Source of the DNA: Paraburkholderia sp. D15
Lineage (GTDB): Bacteria > Pseudomonadota > Gammaproteobacteria > Burkholderiales > Burkholderiaceae
Direction of reading: 5' to 3'
Length of the DNA stretch: 64,000 nucleotides
Assembly (NCBI RefSeq): GCF_029910215.1
Contig: NZ_CP110395.1
Location: 2,790,001-2,854,000, forward strand
In this document: positions 17,559 to 26,504 of the stretch, in pieces
How the letters are laid out: each line of letters opens with the position of its first letter
Numbering within the stretch: position 1 is the stretch's first letter
Translations under genes and position numbers: made by a program
The notes under the pieces: generated by a model
What the model saw: the letters and a program-made list of their open reading frames with translations, nothing else
Databases searched by the model: none
What the model was told of the DNA's origin: nothing

Positions 17559-18470
17559 ATGGCACCCGACGTCGAGCAAACCGCGACACATGAATTCTTT
17601 CCCGGCTTCGCGAAGCTCGACGTCGAAACCGACGACGTCTCCTTTCGCGGTGTCATCGGCGGAACGGGATCGCCGCTTCTGCTGCTGCATGGCTATCCGC
17701 AAACGCATGTCGCGTGGCGATCGATCGCTCCGGCGCTCGCGAAGTCCTATACCGTCATCGTGCCCGACCTGCCGGGATACGGCGACAGCCGGACCCGCAA
17801 CGATCAGACGCGATGGACCAAACGTCGTGTGGCCAATGCACTCGTCGCGTTGATGAATCGGCTCGGTCATCAACGGTTTGCCGTCATTGGACATGATCGC
17901 GGCGCTCGCGCCGGATACCGCCTCGCGCTCGATCATCCTTCCCGCGTCGGCAAATATGCGTCGCTGACCGTCGTGCCGACGCTCGATGCTTTCGCCGCCG
18001 TCGACAGGACTTTCGCGTTTAACGCGTGGCACTGGTTTTTTCTCGCGCAGCCTGCGGACCTTCCGGAACGAATGCTGGCCACCGATCCCGATGCGTTCAT
18101 CGATGCGGCGCTCGCGAAGATGGCCGGCGGACTCGAACGTATCGACCCCGCGGCGCTCGACGCCTATCGAATCGCGTTTCGCCGCCCTGAAGTGCGTCAC
18201 GCGATCTGCGAGGATTATCGCGCTGCGATGCGTGAGGATCTCGAATGCGATGCGAGCGACTTCGACGCGGGCCGGAAACTGGCTTGTCCGGTACTCGTGC
18301 TCTGGAGTGAGAGGGAGCAGAAGGACAGGAATGTGTCGCCACTCGATGCATGGGCCCGATGGGCCACCGATGTTACGGGTGGCGGTTTGCCGGGCGGTCA
18401 TCTGCTGCCGGAGGATGCGCCTCGCGAAGTGCTGTCCGCACTCGATGTTTTTTTGAAGGATGGAGGGTGA
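17559..18470 (+). CDS. Haloacetate (fluoroacetate) dehalogenase-like alpha/beta hydrolase
   Basis: 303 aa; ATG 17559 has AGGAG 6 nt upstream. The protein closely resembles fluoroacetate dehalogenases: nucleophile D113 in GHDRGARAGYRLALDHP, carboxylate-binding R114 and R117, halide-binding H158, W159 and Y220 (in NAWHWFFLAQP and CEDYRAA) and catalytic H281 in GGHLLPEDAP. From memory of the Rhodopseudomonas enzyme, the catalytic acid is an Asp in the LDILPT segment; here the aligned segment reads LTVVPT (T137), so the acid is absent or comes from elsewhere, for example the SEREQKD loop after strand 7. No signal peptide, so cytoplasmic. Family assignment is firm; activity on fluoroacetate is inference. 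Confidence 0.88.
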   Translation: MAPDVEQTATHEFFPGFAKLDVETDDVSFRGVIGGTGSPLLLLHGYPQTHVAWRSIAPALAKSYTVIVPDLPGYGDSRTRNDQTRWTKRRVANALVALMNRLGHQRFAVIGHDRGARAGYRLALDHPSRVGKYASLTVVPTLDAFAAVDRTFAFNAWHWFFLAQPADLPERMLATDPDAFIDAALAKMAGGLERIDPAALDAYRIAFRRPEVRHAICEDYRAAMREDLECDASDFDAGRKLACPVLVLWSEREQKDRNVSPLDAWARWATDVTGGGLPGGHLLPEDAPREVLSALDVFLKDGG

Positions 18471-18476
18471 TATTGC

Positions 18477-18713
18477 TGGCGACGATGCCGGGACGCGTAT
18501 GAGGACATCATGCGTCCCTACGTCGATCGGGCTCAGAACGTGCCGAAGTTCGCGCCTCGGCTTGCGTCGCCTCATTCGCGTATGGGAATCGGCATCGGTC
18601 AGGCTGTTCTCAGGATGGCTACCGCACCGGGTTTCAAAGCCGTGCTTGGCAAATTCCTCTCGCCGAAAGCCGATGCTATCGACCTGCCCGACTACGGCAA
18701 TGCGGCCGCTTGA
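18477..18713 (+). pseudogene. Remnant: C-terminal end of an FAD-dependent monooxygenase
   Basis: The frame reads RDAYEDIMRPYVDRAQNVPK, then FAPRLASPHSR and PKADAIDLPDYG, which matches the last ~70 residues of PheA/TetX-like flavin monooxygenases as I know them. No FAD-binding N-terminus (GxGxxG) precedes it; the frame is closed by a stop just upstream, directly behind the dehalogenase-like gene. An ATG at 18510 could in principle start a 67-residue protein, but there is no ribosome-binding site. Most likely the scar of a deletion. Confidence 0.65.
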
Positions 18714-18841
18714 GGCGATGCAGCGCAGGGCGTGGCGCTCGATGACTTCAGACGCACCCTCACTGCTCGCTCCCGTTTGGCTTCGATCGTGGAGCCGACA
18801 TTTGATCTAGAAAAACCGAACGATCCGCAGTCCCCACCCAC

Positions 18842-19645
18842 TCACTCGGCCACACAGTGAACATCGAATTTCACGAGCTTCGTGCGACCGAACGTGTTGC
18901 TGATCGCCACATCCGCGGCATCGCGGCCGCGTGCCATCAACACACGTCCCGTACGCGGCTTGTTGTTGCGCGGATCGAAGGTTTGCCACGAGCCACCCAC
19001 ATAGGCTTCAAACCAGGCGGCAAAGTCCATCGGACTCCACGGCGGCGGCACGCCGACATCGCTGATATATCCCGTGCAATAGCGCGCCGGAATATTCATC
19101 GCGCGGCACAGCGTCACGGCCAGGTGCGCGAAATCACGGCACACGCCCTTGCGTTCCTGCCATGCCTGAAAAGCGGTTTTGGTCGGCCGGGCGAATTCAT
19201 ACCCAAACGTAATGTGATGATGCACGTAGTCGCAAATGGCCTGCACGCGAGAACGCCCCGGATGCGTCGTCGAAAAAAGCTTCCAAGCAATGTCGGACAG
19301 TAGATCGGTCTCGCAGTAACGGCTGCCGAGCAGGAACATCAGACATTCGTCGGGGAGCGTTTCAATGGCGTGCTGATAGCCGGCCGCTTCGAGCGTCTCA
19401 GGCTGATCGGAGATGTTGAGCAGCGCGGTGGTGGAGAGCGAGATCAGTCCAGGCGGCGCGACGATACGGCTGCATAGATTTCCGAAACTATCGCGATACT
19501 GCCTGACCGCAACCGGCGGATCGACCACCAGCAGATCCGCGGACAAGACGTCCTGAGCGCGGGAAAAATGCGTGTTCAGCATCAGCATCATGGGCGTTGT
19601 CTGCGCGCACTCATAGATCAGTTCATAGCCCACTCGAAGTTTCAT
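18842..19645 (-). CDS. Transglutaminase-like protein, bacterial N-terminal-domain type
   Basis: 267 aa, no signal peptide. An N-terminal beta-rich region (KLRVGYELIYECAQTTPMML) is followed by a transglutaminase/protease-like core: the nucleophile C169 in RKGVCRDFAHLAVTLCRAM, then PARYCTGYISD. Where the catalytic His is expected (HAW in the partner gene) the sequence reads MDFAAWFEAYVGG, with Ala at the His position, and the Asp is in TFDPRNN (D224). Catalysis by the classical triad is therefore doubtful, although D207 or a His elsewhere might substitute. It lies 41 bp downstream of a second, complete-triad paralogue and probably shares its message. Confidence 0.85.
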   Translation of the reverse strand: MKLRVGYELIYECAQTTPMMLMLNTHFSRAQDVLSADLLVVDPPVAVRQYRDSFGNLCSRIVAPPGLISLSTTALLNISDQPETLEAAGYQHAIETLPDECLMFLLGSRYCETDLLSDIAWKLFSTTHPGRSRVQAICDYVHHHITFGYEFARPTKTAFQAWQERKGVCRDFAHLAVTLCRAMNIPARYCTGYISDVGVPPPWSPMDFAAWFEAYVGGSWQTFDPRNNKPRTGRVLMARGRDAADVAISNTFGRTKLVKFDVHCVAE

Positions 19646-19686
19646 CTAACCACCCTTGCACTGAAAATTCATGACGTGGCGGCCGA

Positions 19687-20559
19687 TCAAACGTCTTCCG
19701 TCACGCTCACGTCGACATCGAGACCGTTGAAAGAACACATTGAACCGTGCCATGTGCCCCAAAGCGGCAGCACCTGTTCGTAATTCCAGGCAACCGCCAC
19801 ACGGATCAGATGCCGATTGCCGACGATGCTGTTGGTCGGATCGAAATCCACCCACCCCGCCCCCGGAAGATAGATCTGCAGCCATGCATGGGTCGCGCCG
19901 CCTCCCAACGCGGTGTCGTAGTCGGGTACGAAGATATAGCCGCTGACAAAGCGCGCCGCGAGACCCAGCGAACGGACCGCATCCATCATCAGGACCGCGA
20001 AATCGCGGCAACTGCCGCAGCGCCGGCGTAACGTTTCGCCGGGGCGATTGACGCCCTTCTCGGTACGCCGCATGTACATGAAGCCGTTCTTGATCTCGAG
20101 CGTCATGCTGCGCAATAGCGCCATCGTGCCCGTCGTACCGGAGGGGTCGATAAAACGCCGTGCCCATCGATCGACATCGGCATCCGGGTGATGGCGGCTT
20201 CGCGCATTCACCAGATCTGAAGCTTCCTCGCCTGTGTACGCGAAGGGCCACGTCGACGCATAGGTTTCCAGCGAATAATCGGGTAACGGCGCCTCGTAGT
20301 GTTCCAGTGTCACCACGCTGCGAAAACGAAGCTCTGACGCTTCGACCGAAAACGTGGCAACCGCAACCGAATTGTCGAAGACGTCGTGCAACCAATGAAG
20401 TCTTTCGGGTGTGGGCGTAATCTGCAATTGCGTTGTGAGAAGCCGCAGATCGTGACTCGCGCGCGGGCGGAACATCATCCGGTGCTCGCCGAAACGCACG
20501 GGCTCCGAGTATCGATAGACGCTCTGATGACGCACGGTTAACCGTTGCGGCACATTCAT
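19687..20559 (-). CDS. Transglutaminase-like protein with intact Cys-His-Asp triad
   Basis: 290 aa from ATG 20557-20559 (MNVPQRLTVRHQSVYRYSEP). The N-terminal domain with YRYSEPVRFGEHRMMFRPR is the bacterial transglutaminase-associated domain. The core has C184 in RRRCGSCRDFAVLMMDAVR, H224 in GATHAWLQIYLPG and D240 in GWVDFDPTN: a full triad. No signal peptide or membrane segment. These proteins are usually annotated as cysteine proteases or transglutaminases and their substrates are mostly unknown. It is flanked by a tiny Lys-rich gene upstream (79 bp) and a His-lacking paralogue downstream (41 bp). Confidence 0.9.
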   Translation of the reverse strand: MNVPQRLTVRHQSVYRYSEPVRFGEHRMMFRPRASHDLRLLTTQLQITPTPERLHWLHDVFDNSVAVATFSVEASELRFRSVVTLEHYEAPLPDYSLETYASTWPFAYTGEEASDLVNARSRHHPDADVDRWARRFIDPSGTTGTMALLRSMTLEIKNGFMYMRRTEKGVNRPGETLRRRCGSCRDFAVLMMDAVRSLGLAARFVSGYIFVPDYDTALGGGATHAWLQIYLPGAGWVDFDPTNSIVGNRHLIRVAVAWNYEQVLPLWGTWHGSMCSFNGLDVDVSVTEDV

Positions 20560-20638
20560 GCCGTTTCGCCGCAGACAAACTTGCTCACGATTCCGCCCAC
20601 AAAGTAAAGCGCACTGCGCACCGCTCAAACGCGAACGA

Positions 20639-20779
20639 TCACTTCTTCTTCGTCGAACCGCTCGACCCCGAGTTGTTCGAAGTGGGCACCTTGATTGCAT
20701 CCGGGCCAGGGGTGGGTGGCTTTTTAGGTTGTTTAGGTTTTTTTGCCTCGCGATTGCTACGCTGCTCGCCTTTTGCCAT
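20639..20779 (-). CDS. Small lysine-rich protein (46 aa)
   Basis: Starts at ATG 20777-20779 (MAKGEQRSNREAKKPKQPKK), with GGGGA 5 nt upstream; a longer frame to 20941 is not supported by a ribosome-binding site. The product is very basic in the middle, ends in STKKK and has a Ser/Gly/Asn-rich tail. It resembles a family of short 'MAKGQ.RSN.E.KKPK' proteins in proteobacteria that I recall as hypothetical. It is likely disordered. It precedes the two transglutaminase-like genes on the same strand. Confidence 0.7.
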   Translation of the reverse strand: MAKGEQRSNREAKKPKQPKKPPTPGPDAIKVPTSNNSGSSGSTKKK

Positions 20780-21297
20780 GTCGATCCCCATGTGAGCAGC
20801 CACGGGTTGGGCTGCTTCTTGACCCATTGTGAGCGCATTCCTCACGAGCGTGGCATTTATTTGCCGCAAGCACGCGATAGTCGACCCGCCGATTGTTCTT
20901 GCTTTGTTGCGCCATGCGGCGCAGTGTCGGATAAGTGACATGAACGCGTGTCCGCGCCCTTATCGATTCTGCCGTCCGGGAATGAACAGGCGCCGGATTT
21001 CATACGTTCGCGGCATGGCGACCTCGATGTGGTGCCGCGCACTGCACACGCGCGCTTGTTGAGCCCAAGGCACTTGCCTTGAAGTTGCACTCTCTTTTTG
21101 CAGGCATCCAGATGCTGAAACGCTCCCGACCAGATTCGAACGTGTCGACCACACAGCAAAACCATCTCGCGACCCAGAAGTCTCGTACCGAAAGCTTGCG
21201 ACAGGAAGAAGCCGACCGCGCGCAGAAGCGGCTGGACGGCGATGCGCTCATCGACGTCAATGCCGCAAAGTGGCGCTACGTTTCCACGAGGGATTAG
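20780..21297. other. Gap upstream of the DUF1488 gene
   Basis: About 518 bp between the divergent small Lys-rich gene and the DUF1488 gene. One plus-strand frame (21079-21297, 72 codons, Gln/Arg/Asp-rich end) stops one base before the DUF1488 ATG and could be a tiny coupled gene, but I recognise no family and see no ribosome-binding site. Other frames look like chance. Confidence 0.4.
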
Positions 21298-21564
21298 ATG
21301 GCCAAGAACGCTGTCGGGCTCAGCTTTCCCAACCCCAGCCGCACGTACGACGCATCGCGGCGTTGTGTCTGTTTCTGGGGCTACGACAACGCGCGCGAGA
21401 TCGCGTTTCTCGTCGACGGGCAGATGCTGATGAAGCTCAACCCCGGCACGCGCGGCGAAGAGACCGAATTGCTGGCCGCGTTCGATCGCAGTCGCGATCA
21501 GATCCGGGAAATGGCTAGAACGTTGTACAAGGGCGGTCAGCAGATTCGGTATGTGATGTCCTGA
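21298..21564 (+). CDS. DUF1488 family protein
   Basis: 88 aa. The core SFPNPSRTYDASRRCVCFWG followed by YDNAREIAFLVDGQML is the DUF1488 pattern, a small family of unknown function widespread in Burkholderia and Rhizobiales. GAGGGA lies 4-5 nt before ATG 21298. It stands alone, 213 bp before mutS. Confidence 0.85.
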   Translation: MAKNAVGLSFPNPSRTYDASRRCVCFWGYDNAREIAFLVDGQMLMKLNPGTRGEETELLAAFDRSRDQIREMARTLYKGGQQIRYVMS

Positions 21565-21777
21565 ACCGCCCGGCCGGGCAGCGTCGCGCACCGTTACTCC
21601 AAACATTGTGTCGAAAGTTCAGACTTTCCCGCAAGCCGAAGCCCATCGGCGGGAAATGACCCCGCCCCGCCACACCCACCTCCTCCCCATCGTCCATTAG
21701 CCGTTCGGCCAGGGTCCGCTCGCCCCGTCGGCGGGTTAAACTCACGCCCTGAACAGCTAACGCAAAAGATTCCAAGG

Positions 21778-24468
21778 ATGGGTATTCAAACCGCAGCGGC
21801 CAGCGACGTCGCACAACACACGCCCATGATGCAGCAATACCTTCGCATCAAGGCGGATCATCCGGGCACGCTGGTGTTCTACCGGATGGGCGACTTCTAC
21901 GAACTCTTTTTCGACGATGCGGAAAAAGCCGCTCGTCTGCTCGATCTGACGCTTACGCAGCGCGGCGCGTCGGCGGGCAATCCGATCAAGATGGCGGGCG
22001 TGCCGCATCACGCGGTCGAGCAGTATCTGGCCAAGCTGGTCAAGCTCGGCGAATCCGTCGCGATCTGCGAACAGATCGGCGATCCGGCAACGTCGAAAGG
22101 ACCGGTCGAACGCAAGGTGGTGCGGGTCGTCACGCCGGGCACGCTGACCGACGCCGCGCTGCTGTCCGACAAAAGCGACGTCTACCTGATGGCGCTATGC
22201 GTCGCGCACAATCGCCGCGGCGTCGCGACCAGCGTCGGTCTCGCGTGGCTGAATCTGGCGAGCGGCGCGCTGCGCCTCGCGGAAGTCGCGCCCGACCAGG
22301 TCGCCGCCGCGCTCGAACGCATCCGCCCCGCCGAAATTCTCGTTGCCGATTCCCCCGCCGACGCCGCCACGAGCTGGGCGCCACCCGTCAATGCCGGCGC
22401 GCTCACGCGCGTGCCGGTGTGGCACTTCGACATCGCGTCGGGCACGCAGCGTCTGTGCGACCAACTGGAAGTGGCGGGCCTCGACGGCTTCGGCGCGCAT
22501 TCGCTGACCTGCGCGTGCGGCGCGGCCGGCGCGCTGCTGCTCTACGCCGCCGCCACGCAAGGCCAGCAGCTGCGCCACGTGCGTAGCCTGAAGGTCGAAT
22601 ACGAATCCGAATATATCGGCCTCGACCCCGCCACGCGCCGCAATCTCGAACTCACCGAAACGCTGCGCGGCACCGAGTCGCCCACGTTGTGCTCGCTGCT
22701 CGACACCTGCTGCACGACCATGGGCAGCCGGCTGTTGCGTCACTGGCTGCATCACCCGCCGCGCGAATCGAAATTCGCCCAGGCGCGTCAGCAGGCGATC
22801 GGCACGTTGCTCGAAGCACCCCATGGCGCGAACGTCGATACGTTGCGCGGCGCATTGCGGCAGATTTCCGACATCGAACGGATCACCGGCCGGCTCGCGC
22901 TGCTGTCGGCGCGGCCGCGCGATCTGTCGAGCCTGCGCGACACCTTCATCGCCTTGCCCGAATTGCGCACCCAGCTCGCGCAGATTTCCGCCGATGCCGA
23001 GTCGCTCGCCCGCATCGATGCGTCGCTCGAACCGCCGCAAGCCTGCGTCGAACTGCTCCAGCGTGCGGTCGCCCCGGAACCGGCGGCGATGGTGCGCGAC
23101 GGCGGCGTGATCGCACGCGGATACGATGCCGAACTCGACGAATTGCGCGATATTTCGGAGAACTGCGGGCAGTTCCTGATCGACCTCGAAACGCGCGAAC
23201 GTGCGCGCACCGGCATCGGCAATCTGCGCGTCGAGTACAACAAGGTGCACGGCTTCTATATCGAAGTCACGCGCGGCCAGACCGACAAGGTGCCGGACGA
23301 TTACCGCCGCCGTCAGACGCTGAAGAACGCCGAGCGCTACATCACGCCCGAGCTCAAAACCTTCGAGGACAAGGCACTGTCCGCGCAGGAACGCGCACTG
23401 GCGCGCGAGCGCTCGCTGTACGACGCGTTGCTCCAGGCGCTGCTGCCGTTCATTCCCGATTGCCAGCGCGTCGCGTCGGCGCTGGCCGAACTCGATCTGC
23501 TCGCGGCCTTCGCGGAACGCGCCCGCGCGCTCGACTGGGTCGCGCCCACGTTCTCCGCCGAGACCGGCATCGAAATCGAGCAAGGGCGCCATCCGGTCGT
23601 CGAGGCGCAGGTCGAGCAGTTCATCGCGAACGACTGCACGCTCACGCCCGAGCGCAAACTGCTGCTGATCACCGGCCCGAACATGGGTGGTAAATCGACC
23701 TTCATGCGGCAAACCGCGCTGATCGCGCTGCTCGCCTACGTCGGCAGCTACGTGCCGGCGAAGCGTGCGGCGTTCGGCCCGATCGACCGCATCTTCACGC
23801 GGATCGGCGCGGCGGACGACCTCGCGGGCGGCCGCTCGACCTTCATGGTGGAAATGACCGAGGCCGCCGCGATCCTCAACGACGCGACGCCGCAAAGCCT
23901 CGTGTTGATGGACGAAATCGGCCGCGGCACGTCGACTTTCGACGGTCTTGCGCTCGCGTGGGCGATCGCGCGTCATCTGCTGTCGCACAACGGCTGCCAC
24001 ACGCTGTTCGCCACGCACTACTTCGAACTCACGCAGTTGCCGGCGGAGTTTCCGCATGCGGCCAACGTGCATCTGTCGGCGGTCGAGCATGGGCACGGCA
24101 TCGTGTTCCTGCATGCCGTCAGCGAAGGGCCGGCGAATCAGAGTTACGGGTTGCAGGTCGCCCAGCTGGCCGGCGTGCCGAACGCGGTGATTCGCGCGGC
24201 GCGCAAGCATCTCGCGCATCTCGAACAGCAGTCGGCCGCGCAACCCGCGCCGCAACTCGATCTGTTCGCGGCGCCCGCGCCGATGCAGCTCGAAGACGCG
24301 GACGACGACCGCTACGCCGAGCCGCAACCCGCCGCCTTGCCGCCCGCGATGCAGGCGCTCGCCGAGCGTCTGCGCGGTATCGATCCGAACGATCTGCGCC
24401 CGCGTGAAGCGCTCGATCTGCTGTACGAGCTGCACGAGCTGGCAAACGCGCCGGATGCGGATCATTGA
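21778..24468 (+). CDS. mutS: DNA mismatch repair ATPase MutS
   Basis: 896 aa. MutS binds mismatches and recruits MutL. The mismatch-reading Phe-x-Glu motif is F40-Y41-E42 in [12 protein letters not shown]. The connector, lever and clamp regions follow. The ATPase has Walker [10 protein letters not shown] near 640, the ST..DE signature [16 protein letters not shown] and [11 protein letters not shown]. The C-terminal ~60 residues form the tetramerisation region after an acidic/Ala/Pro linker. The length is slightly above E. coli MutS (853 aa). Its stop overlaps the start of the following metallophosphatase-like gene by 14 bp, implying translational coupling. Confidence 0.98.
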   Translation: MGIQTAAASDVAQHTPMMQQYLRIKADHPGTLVFYRMGDFYELFFDDAEKAARLLDLTLTQRGASAGNPIKMAGVPHHAVEQYLAKLVKLGESVAICEQIGDPATSKGPVERKVVRVVTPGTLTDAALLSDKSDVYLMALCVAHNRRGVATSVGLAWLNLASGALRLAEVAPDQVAAALERIRPAEILVADSPADAATSWAPPVNAGALTRVPVWHFDIASGTQRLCDQLEVAGLDGFGAHSLTCACGAAGALLLYAAATQGQQLRHVRSLKVEYESEYIGLDPATRRNLELTETLRGTESPTLCSLLDTCCTTMGSRLLRHWLHHPPRESKFAQARQQAIGTLLEAPHGANVDTLRGALRQISDIERITGRLALLSARPRDLSSLRDTFIALPELRTQLAQISADAESLARIDASLEPPQACVELLQRAVAPEPAAMVRDGGVIARGYDAELDELRDISENCGQFLIDLETRERARTGIGNLRVEYNKVHGFYIEVTRGQTDKVPDDYRRRQTLKNAERYITPELKTFEDKALSAQERALARERSLYDALLQALLPFIPDCQRVASALAELDLLAAFAERARALDWVAPTFSAETGIEIEQGRHPVVEAQVEQFIANDCTLTPERKLLLITGPNMGGKSTFMRQTALIALLAYVGSYVPAKRAAFGPIDRIFTRIGAADDLAGGRSTFMVEMTEAAAILNDATPQSLVLMDEIGRGTSTFDGLALAWAIARHLLSHNGCHTLFATHYFELTQLPAEFPHAANVHLSAVEHGHGIVFLHAVSEGPANQSYGLQVAQLAGVPNAVIRAARKHLAHLEQQSAAQPAPQLDLFAAPAPMQLEDADDDRYAEPQPAALPPAMQALAERLRGIDPNDLRPREALDLLYELHELANAPDADH

Positions 24469-25822
24469 CTCGCATAGACCCTCGCGGCGTCCGCGCGCAC
24501 GTCGCGCGGCGCTGACGCTCGCGCTCCTGCCGCGTCTCGGCAGACTGCTGCATTTGCCGCGCCTCGCTCGTTTGGCGATGCGCGGCCTCGTCCCGCTCGC
24601 GAGTCTCCTGCCGCTCGCGCAACCCGCGCACGCCCAGGCGCCGCGTTACGCGTTCGCGGTAATCGCCAACACCCTGCAAAACACCGCCGACGAAGCCGCG
24701 ACCCAACGCCTGATCGACGCGATCAGCCGCGAACGCGACGTCGCCTTCATCGTCTACGACGGCAATCTGAAGGGCGCGAAAGAAGCCTGCCGCGATGCGC
24801 TCTACGAGCGGCGTCACACCTTGCTCGAAACGGCCCGGCCAGCGCTGTTCTTCATTCCCGGACAACACGACTGGGCCGATTGCGGCACGGCGCAAGCCGG
24901 CGCGTTCGATCCGATCGAACGCCTCGACCTGCTACGTCAGACGCTGTTCGCCGATCCGGTTTCGATGGGTCAGAACCCGATCACGCTGACGCGCGAAAGC
25001 GAAGTGTCGCGCTTTCGTCCTTATCGCGAGAACGTGCGTTGGCAGGTAGGCGATACGGTGTTCATCGGCATGAACGCGCCGAGCCCGAACAATCACTATC
25101 TGACCGCCGGCGGGCGCAATGGCGAATTCGAAGACCGCGTGATCGCCAATGCCTTCTGGCTCGAACATGCGGGCGAATATGCGAAACGTCGCGATGCGCG
25201 CGCGATCGTCGTCTTTATTCAAGGCGACTTCGATCCGGAGCGTTACGAACGGCCGGACCGCTTTGCGTGGCTGCGCTTTGCACGCAGCACGCGACGCGAT
25301 GGTTTTCTGGAATTCAAACGCAGCCTCGTCAAACTCGCGCAGACGTTTCGCGGGCCGGTGCTCGTCATTCATTGCGACGACGAACGCGCGAGCGGCGGCT
25401 TCCTGATCGATCAGCCGTTACGCAATGACAAAGGGGCGCTGGTCGCGAATCTCACGCGCATCGCAATCGCGCCGCGTGACCGTCTGAACCAGTGGATTCG
25501 AATCGAAGCGGATCTCGGCAGAAAACCGCCGTTCCGTGTGAGTGTGCGTGATGTGCCGAGGCAGATTCCATTGCCCACCACGCCGCCGATATTGCAGCAC
25601 GAGGAGCCGGCGGCGTCGATGCCCGCGGTGCCCGCGCTCGGTCCGGCTTCGGAGTTGCCGCCGCTGCTGCCGTCGCCCGGCGATGCGGCTTCGTCACCCG
25701 ATCAACAGCCGCGACTGCCGGCGGACCAGGGTGGCGGCGACTATGGCCCCGCCATGTCGACGCCGCCTGCTTCCGCTACGCTGCCACGCGGCGCCTCGGG
25801 TTCAACGATGAACACGAACTAG
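24455..25822 (+). CDS. Exported calcineurin-like fold protein with degenerate metal-binding motifs
   Basis: 455 aa from ATG 24455, which overlaps the mutS stop. An Arg-rich N-region and a leucine-rich hydrophobic stretch (about 25-62, ending in AHAQ) look like an export signal. The body resembles metallophosphatases: [17 protein letters not shown] and [13 protein letters not shown] correspond to the GD and GNHE blocks. The first block (DxH) reads AVIANTLQN and the last HxH block reads [10 protein letters not shown], so several metal ligands appear missing. The C-terminal ~100 residues are Pro/Ala/Ser-rich and low-complexity. Function unknown; possibly a non-catalytic binding protein in the periplasm. 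Confidence 0.75.
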   Translation: MRIIDSHRPSRRPRARRAALTLALLPRLGRLLHLPRLARLAMRGLVPLASLLPLAQPAHAQAPRYAFAVIANTLQNTADEAATQRLIDAISRERDVAFIVYDGNLKGAKEACRDALYERRHTLLETARPALFFIPGQHDWADCGTAQAGAFDPIERLDLLRQTLFADPVSMGQNPITLTRESEVSRFRPYRENVRWQVGDTVFIGMNAPSPNNHYLTAGGRNGEFEDRVIANAFWLEHAGEYAKRRDARAIVVFIQGDFDPERYERPDRFAWLRFARSTRRDGFLEFKRSLVKLAQTFRGPVLVIHCDDERASGGFLIDQPLRNDKGALVANLTRIAIAPRDRLNQWIRIEADLGRKPPFRVSVRDVPRQIPLPTTPPILQHEEPAASMPAVPALGPASELPPLLPSPGDAASSPDQQPRLPADQGGGDYGPAMSTPPASATLPRGASGSTMNTN

Positions 25823-25929
25823 AACCCGGGCCGGATGCAGACGGTGCAGACGGTGCAGACGGCGGCTGATCCAGCGGTGGGCCCGCAGGCGCCCCGGGTA
25901 CGTCAGGCGCCCCGGGTGCCTCAGGCAAT

Positions 25930-26472
25930 TCAGTGCAGCGTAGGCCCTGACTTGTCGTCTTCGTCCTCGTCTTCATCGTCGTCGAGAACTTCGAGGCCGT
26001 CCGCGCCGTGCGCGTGTTCGTGCTGGATTTCGTCTTCGGTAGCGGGACGCACGTCCCTCACGGTCAGCGCGAAACGCAGCGCCATGCCCGCGAGCGGATG
26101 ATTGCCGTCGAGCACGACTTTGTCTTCCGCGACGTCGGTCACCACGTAGACCAGCGAATCGAGATCTTCGTCGCCTTCTTCCGGCGTGCCTTCGAATTGC
26201 ATGCCGACTTCAAGCGGTTCAGGGAAGCGATCGCGCGGCTCGATCTTCACGAGGTCGGGATCGTACTCGCCGAACGCGTCTTGCGGTTCGAGCTGGATCT
26301 GGGTCTCGAAGCCGGCCTCGTGGCCGTCGAGCTCTTCCTCGATCTTGGGGAACGTGCCATCATAGCCGCCGTGCAGATAGACCATCGGCTCGTCGCTTTC
26401 CTCGATCAGGTTGCCCTGCGCATCCGACAGCTTGTAAGCGACCGACACGACGGTGTTCTTTGCGATTTTCAT
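25930..26472 (-). CDS. slyD: FKBP-type peptidyl-prolyl isomerase, SlyD-like
   Basis: 180 aa from ATG 26470-26472 (MKIAKNTVVSVAYKLSD). The FKBP core is interrupted by an insert-in-flap domain (LEPQDAFGEYDPDLVKIEPR), as in SlyD, a folding catalyst and chaperone. The C-terminus is short and strongly acidic (LDDDEDEDEDDKSGP) with a few His (EIQHEHAHG) instead of the long metal-binding His/Cys tail of E. coli SlyD. Cytoplasmic. It is divergent from the ribosomal oxygenase gene across only 32 bp, so their control regions must overlap. Confidence 0.93.
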   Translation of the reverse strand: MKIAKNTVVSVAYKLSDAQGNLIEESDEPMVYLHGGYDGTFPKIEEELDGHEAGFETQIQLEPQDAFGEYDPDLVKIEPRDRFPEPLEVGMQFEGTPEEGDEDLDSLVYVVTDVAEDKVVLDGNHPLAGMALRFALTVRDVRPATEDEIQHEHAHGADGLEVLDDDEDEDEDDKSGPTLH

Positions 26473-26504
26473 TCGATTCTCCAGAATACAACTCACATTA
26501 TACG

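Noticed and set aside
21079..21297. 72-codon frame directly before the DUF1488 start
   Set aside because: No family match and no ribosome-binding site; kept only as a remark in the gap entry.
20857..21606. 249-codon minus-strand frame over the DUF1488 gene
   Set aside because: The plus-strand DUF1488 gene has a ribosome-binding site and a recognised family pattern; the minus frame has neither.
22195..24465. 756-codon minus-strand frame opposite mutS
   Set aside because: Shadow frame of mutS; Arg/Gly/Ala-rich without motifs.
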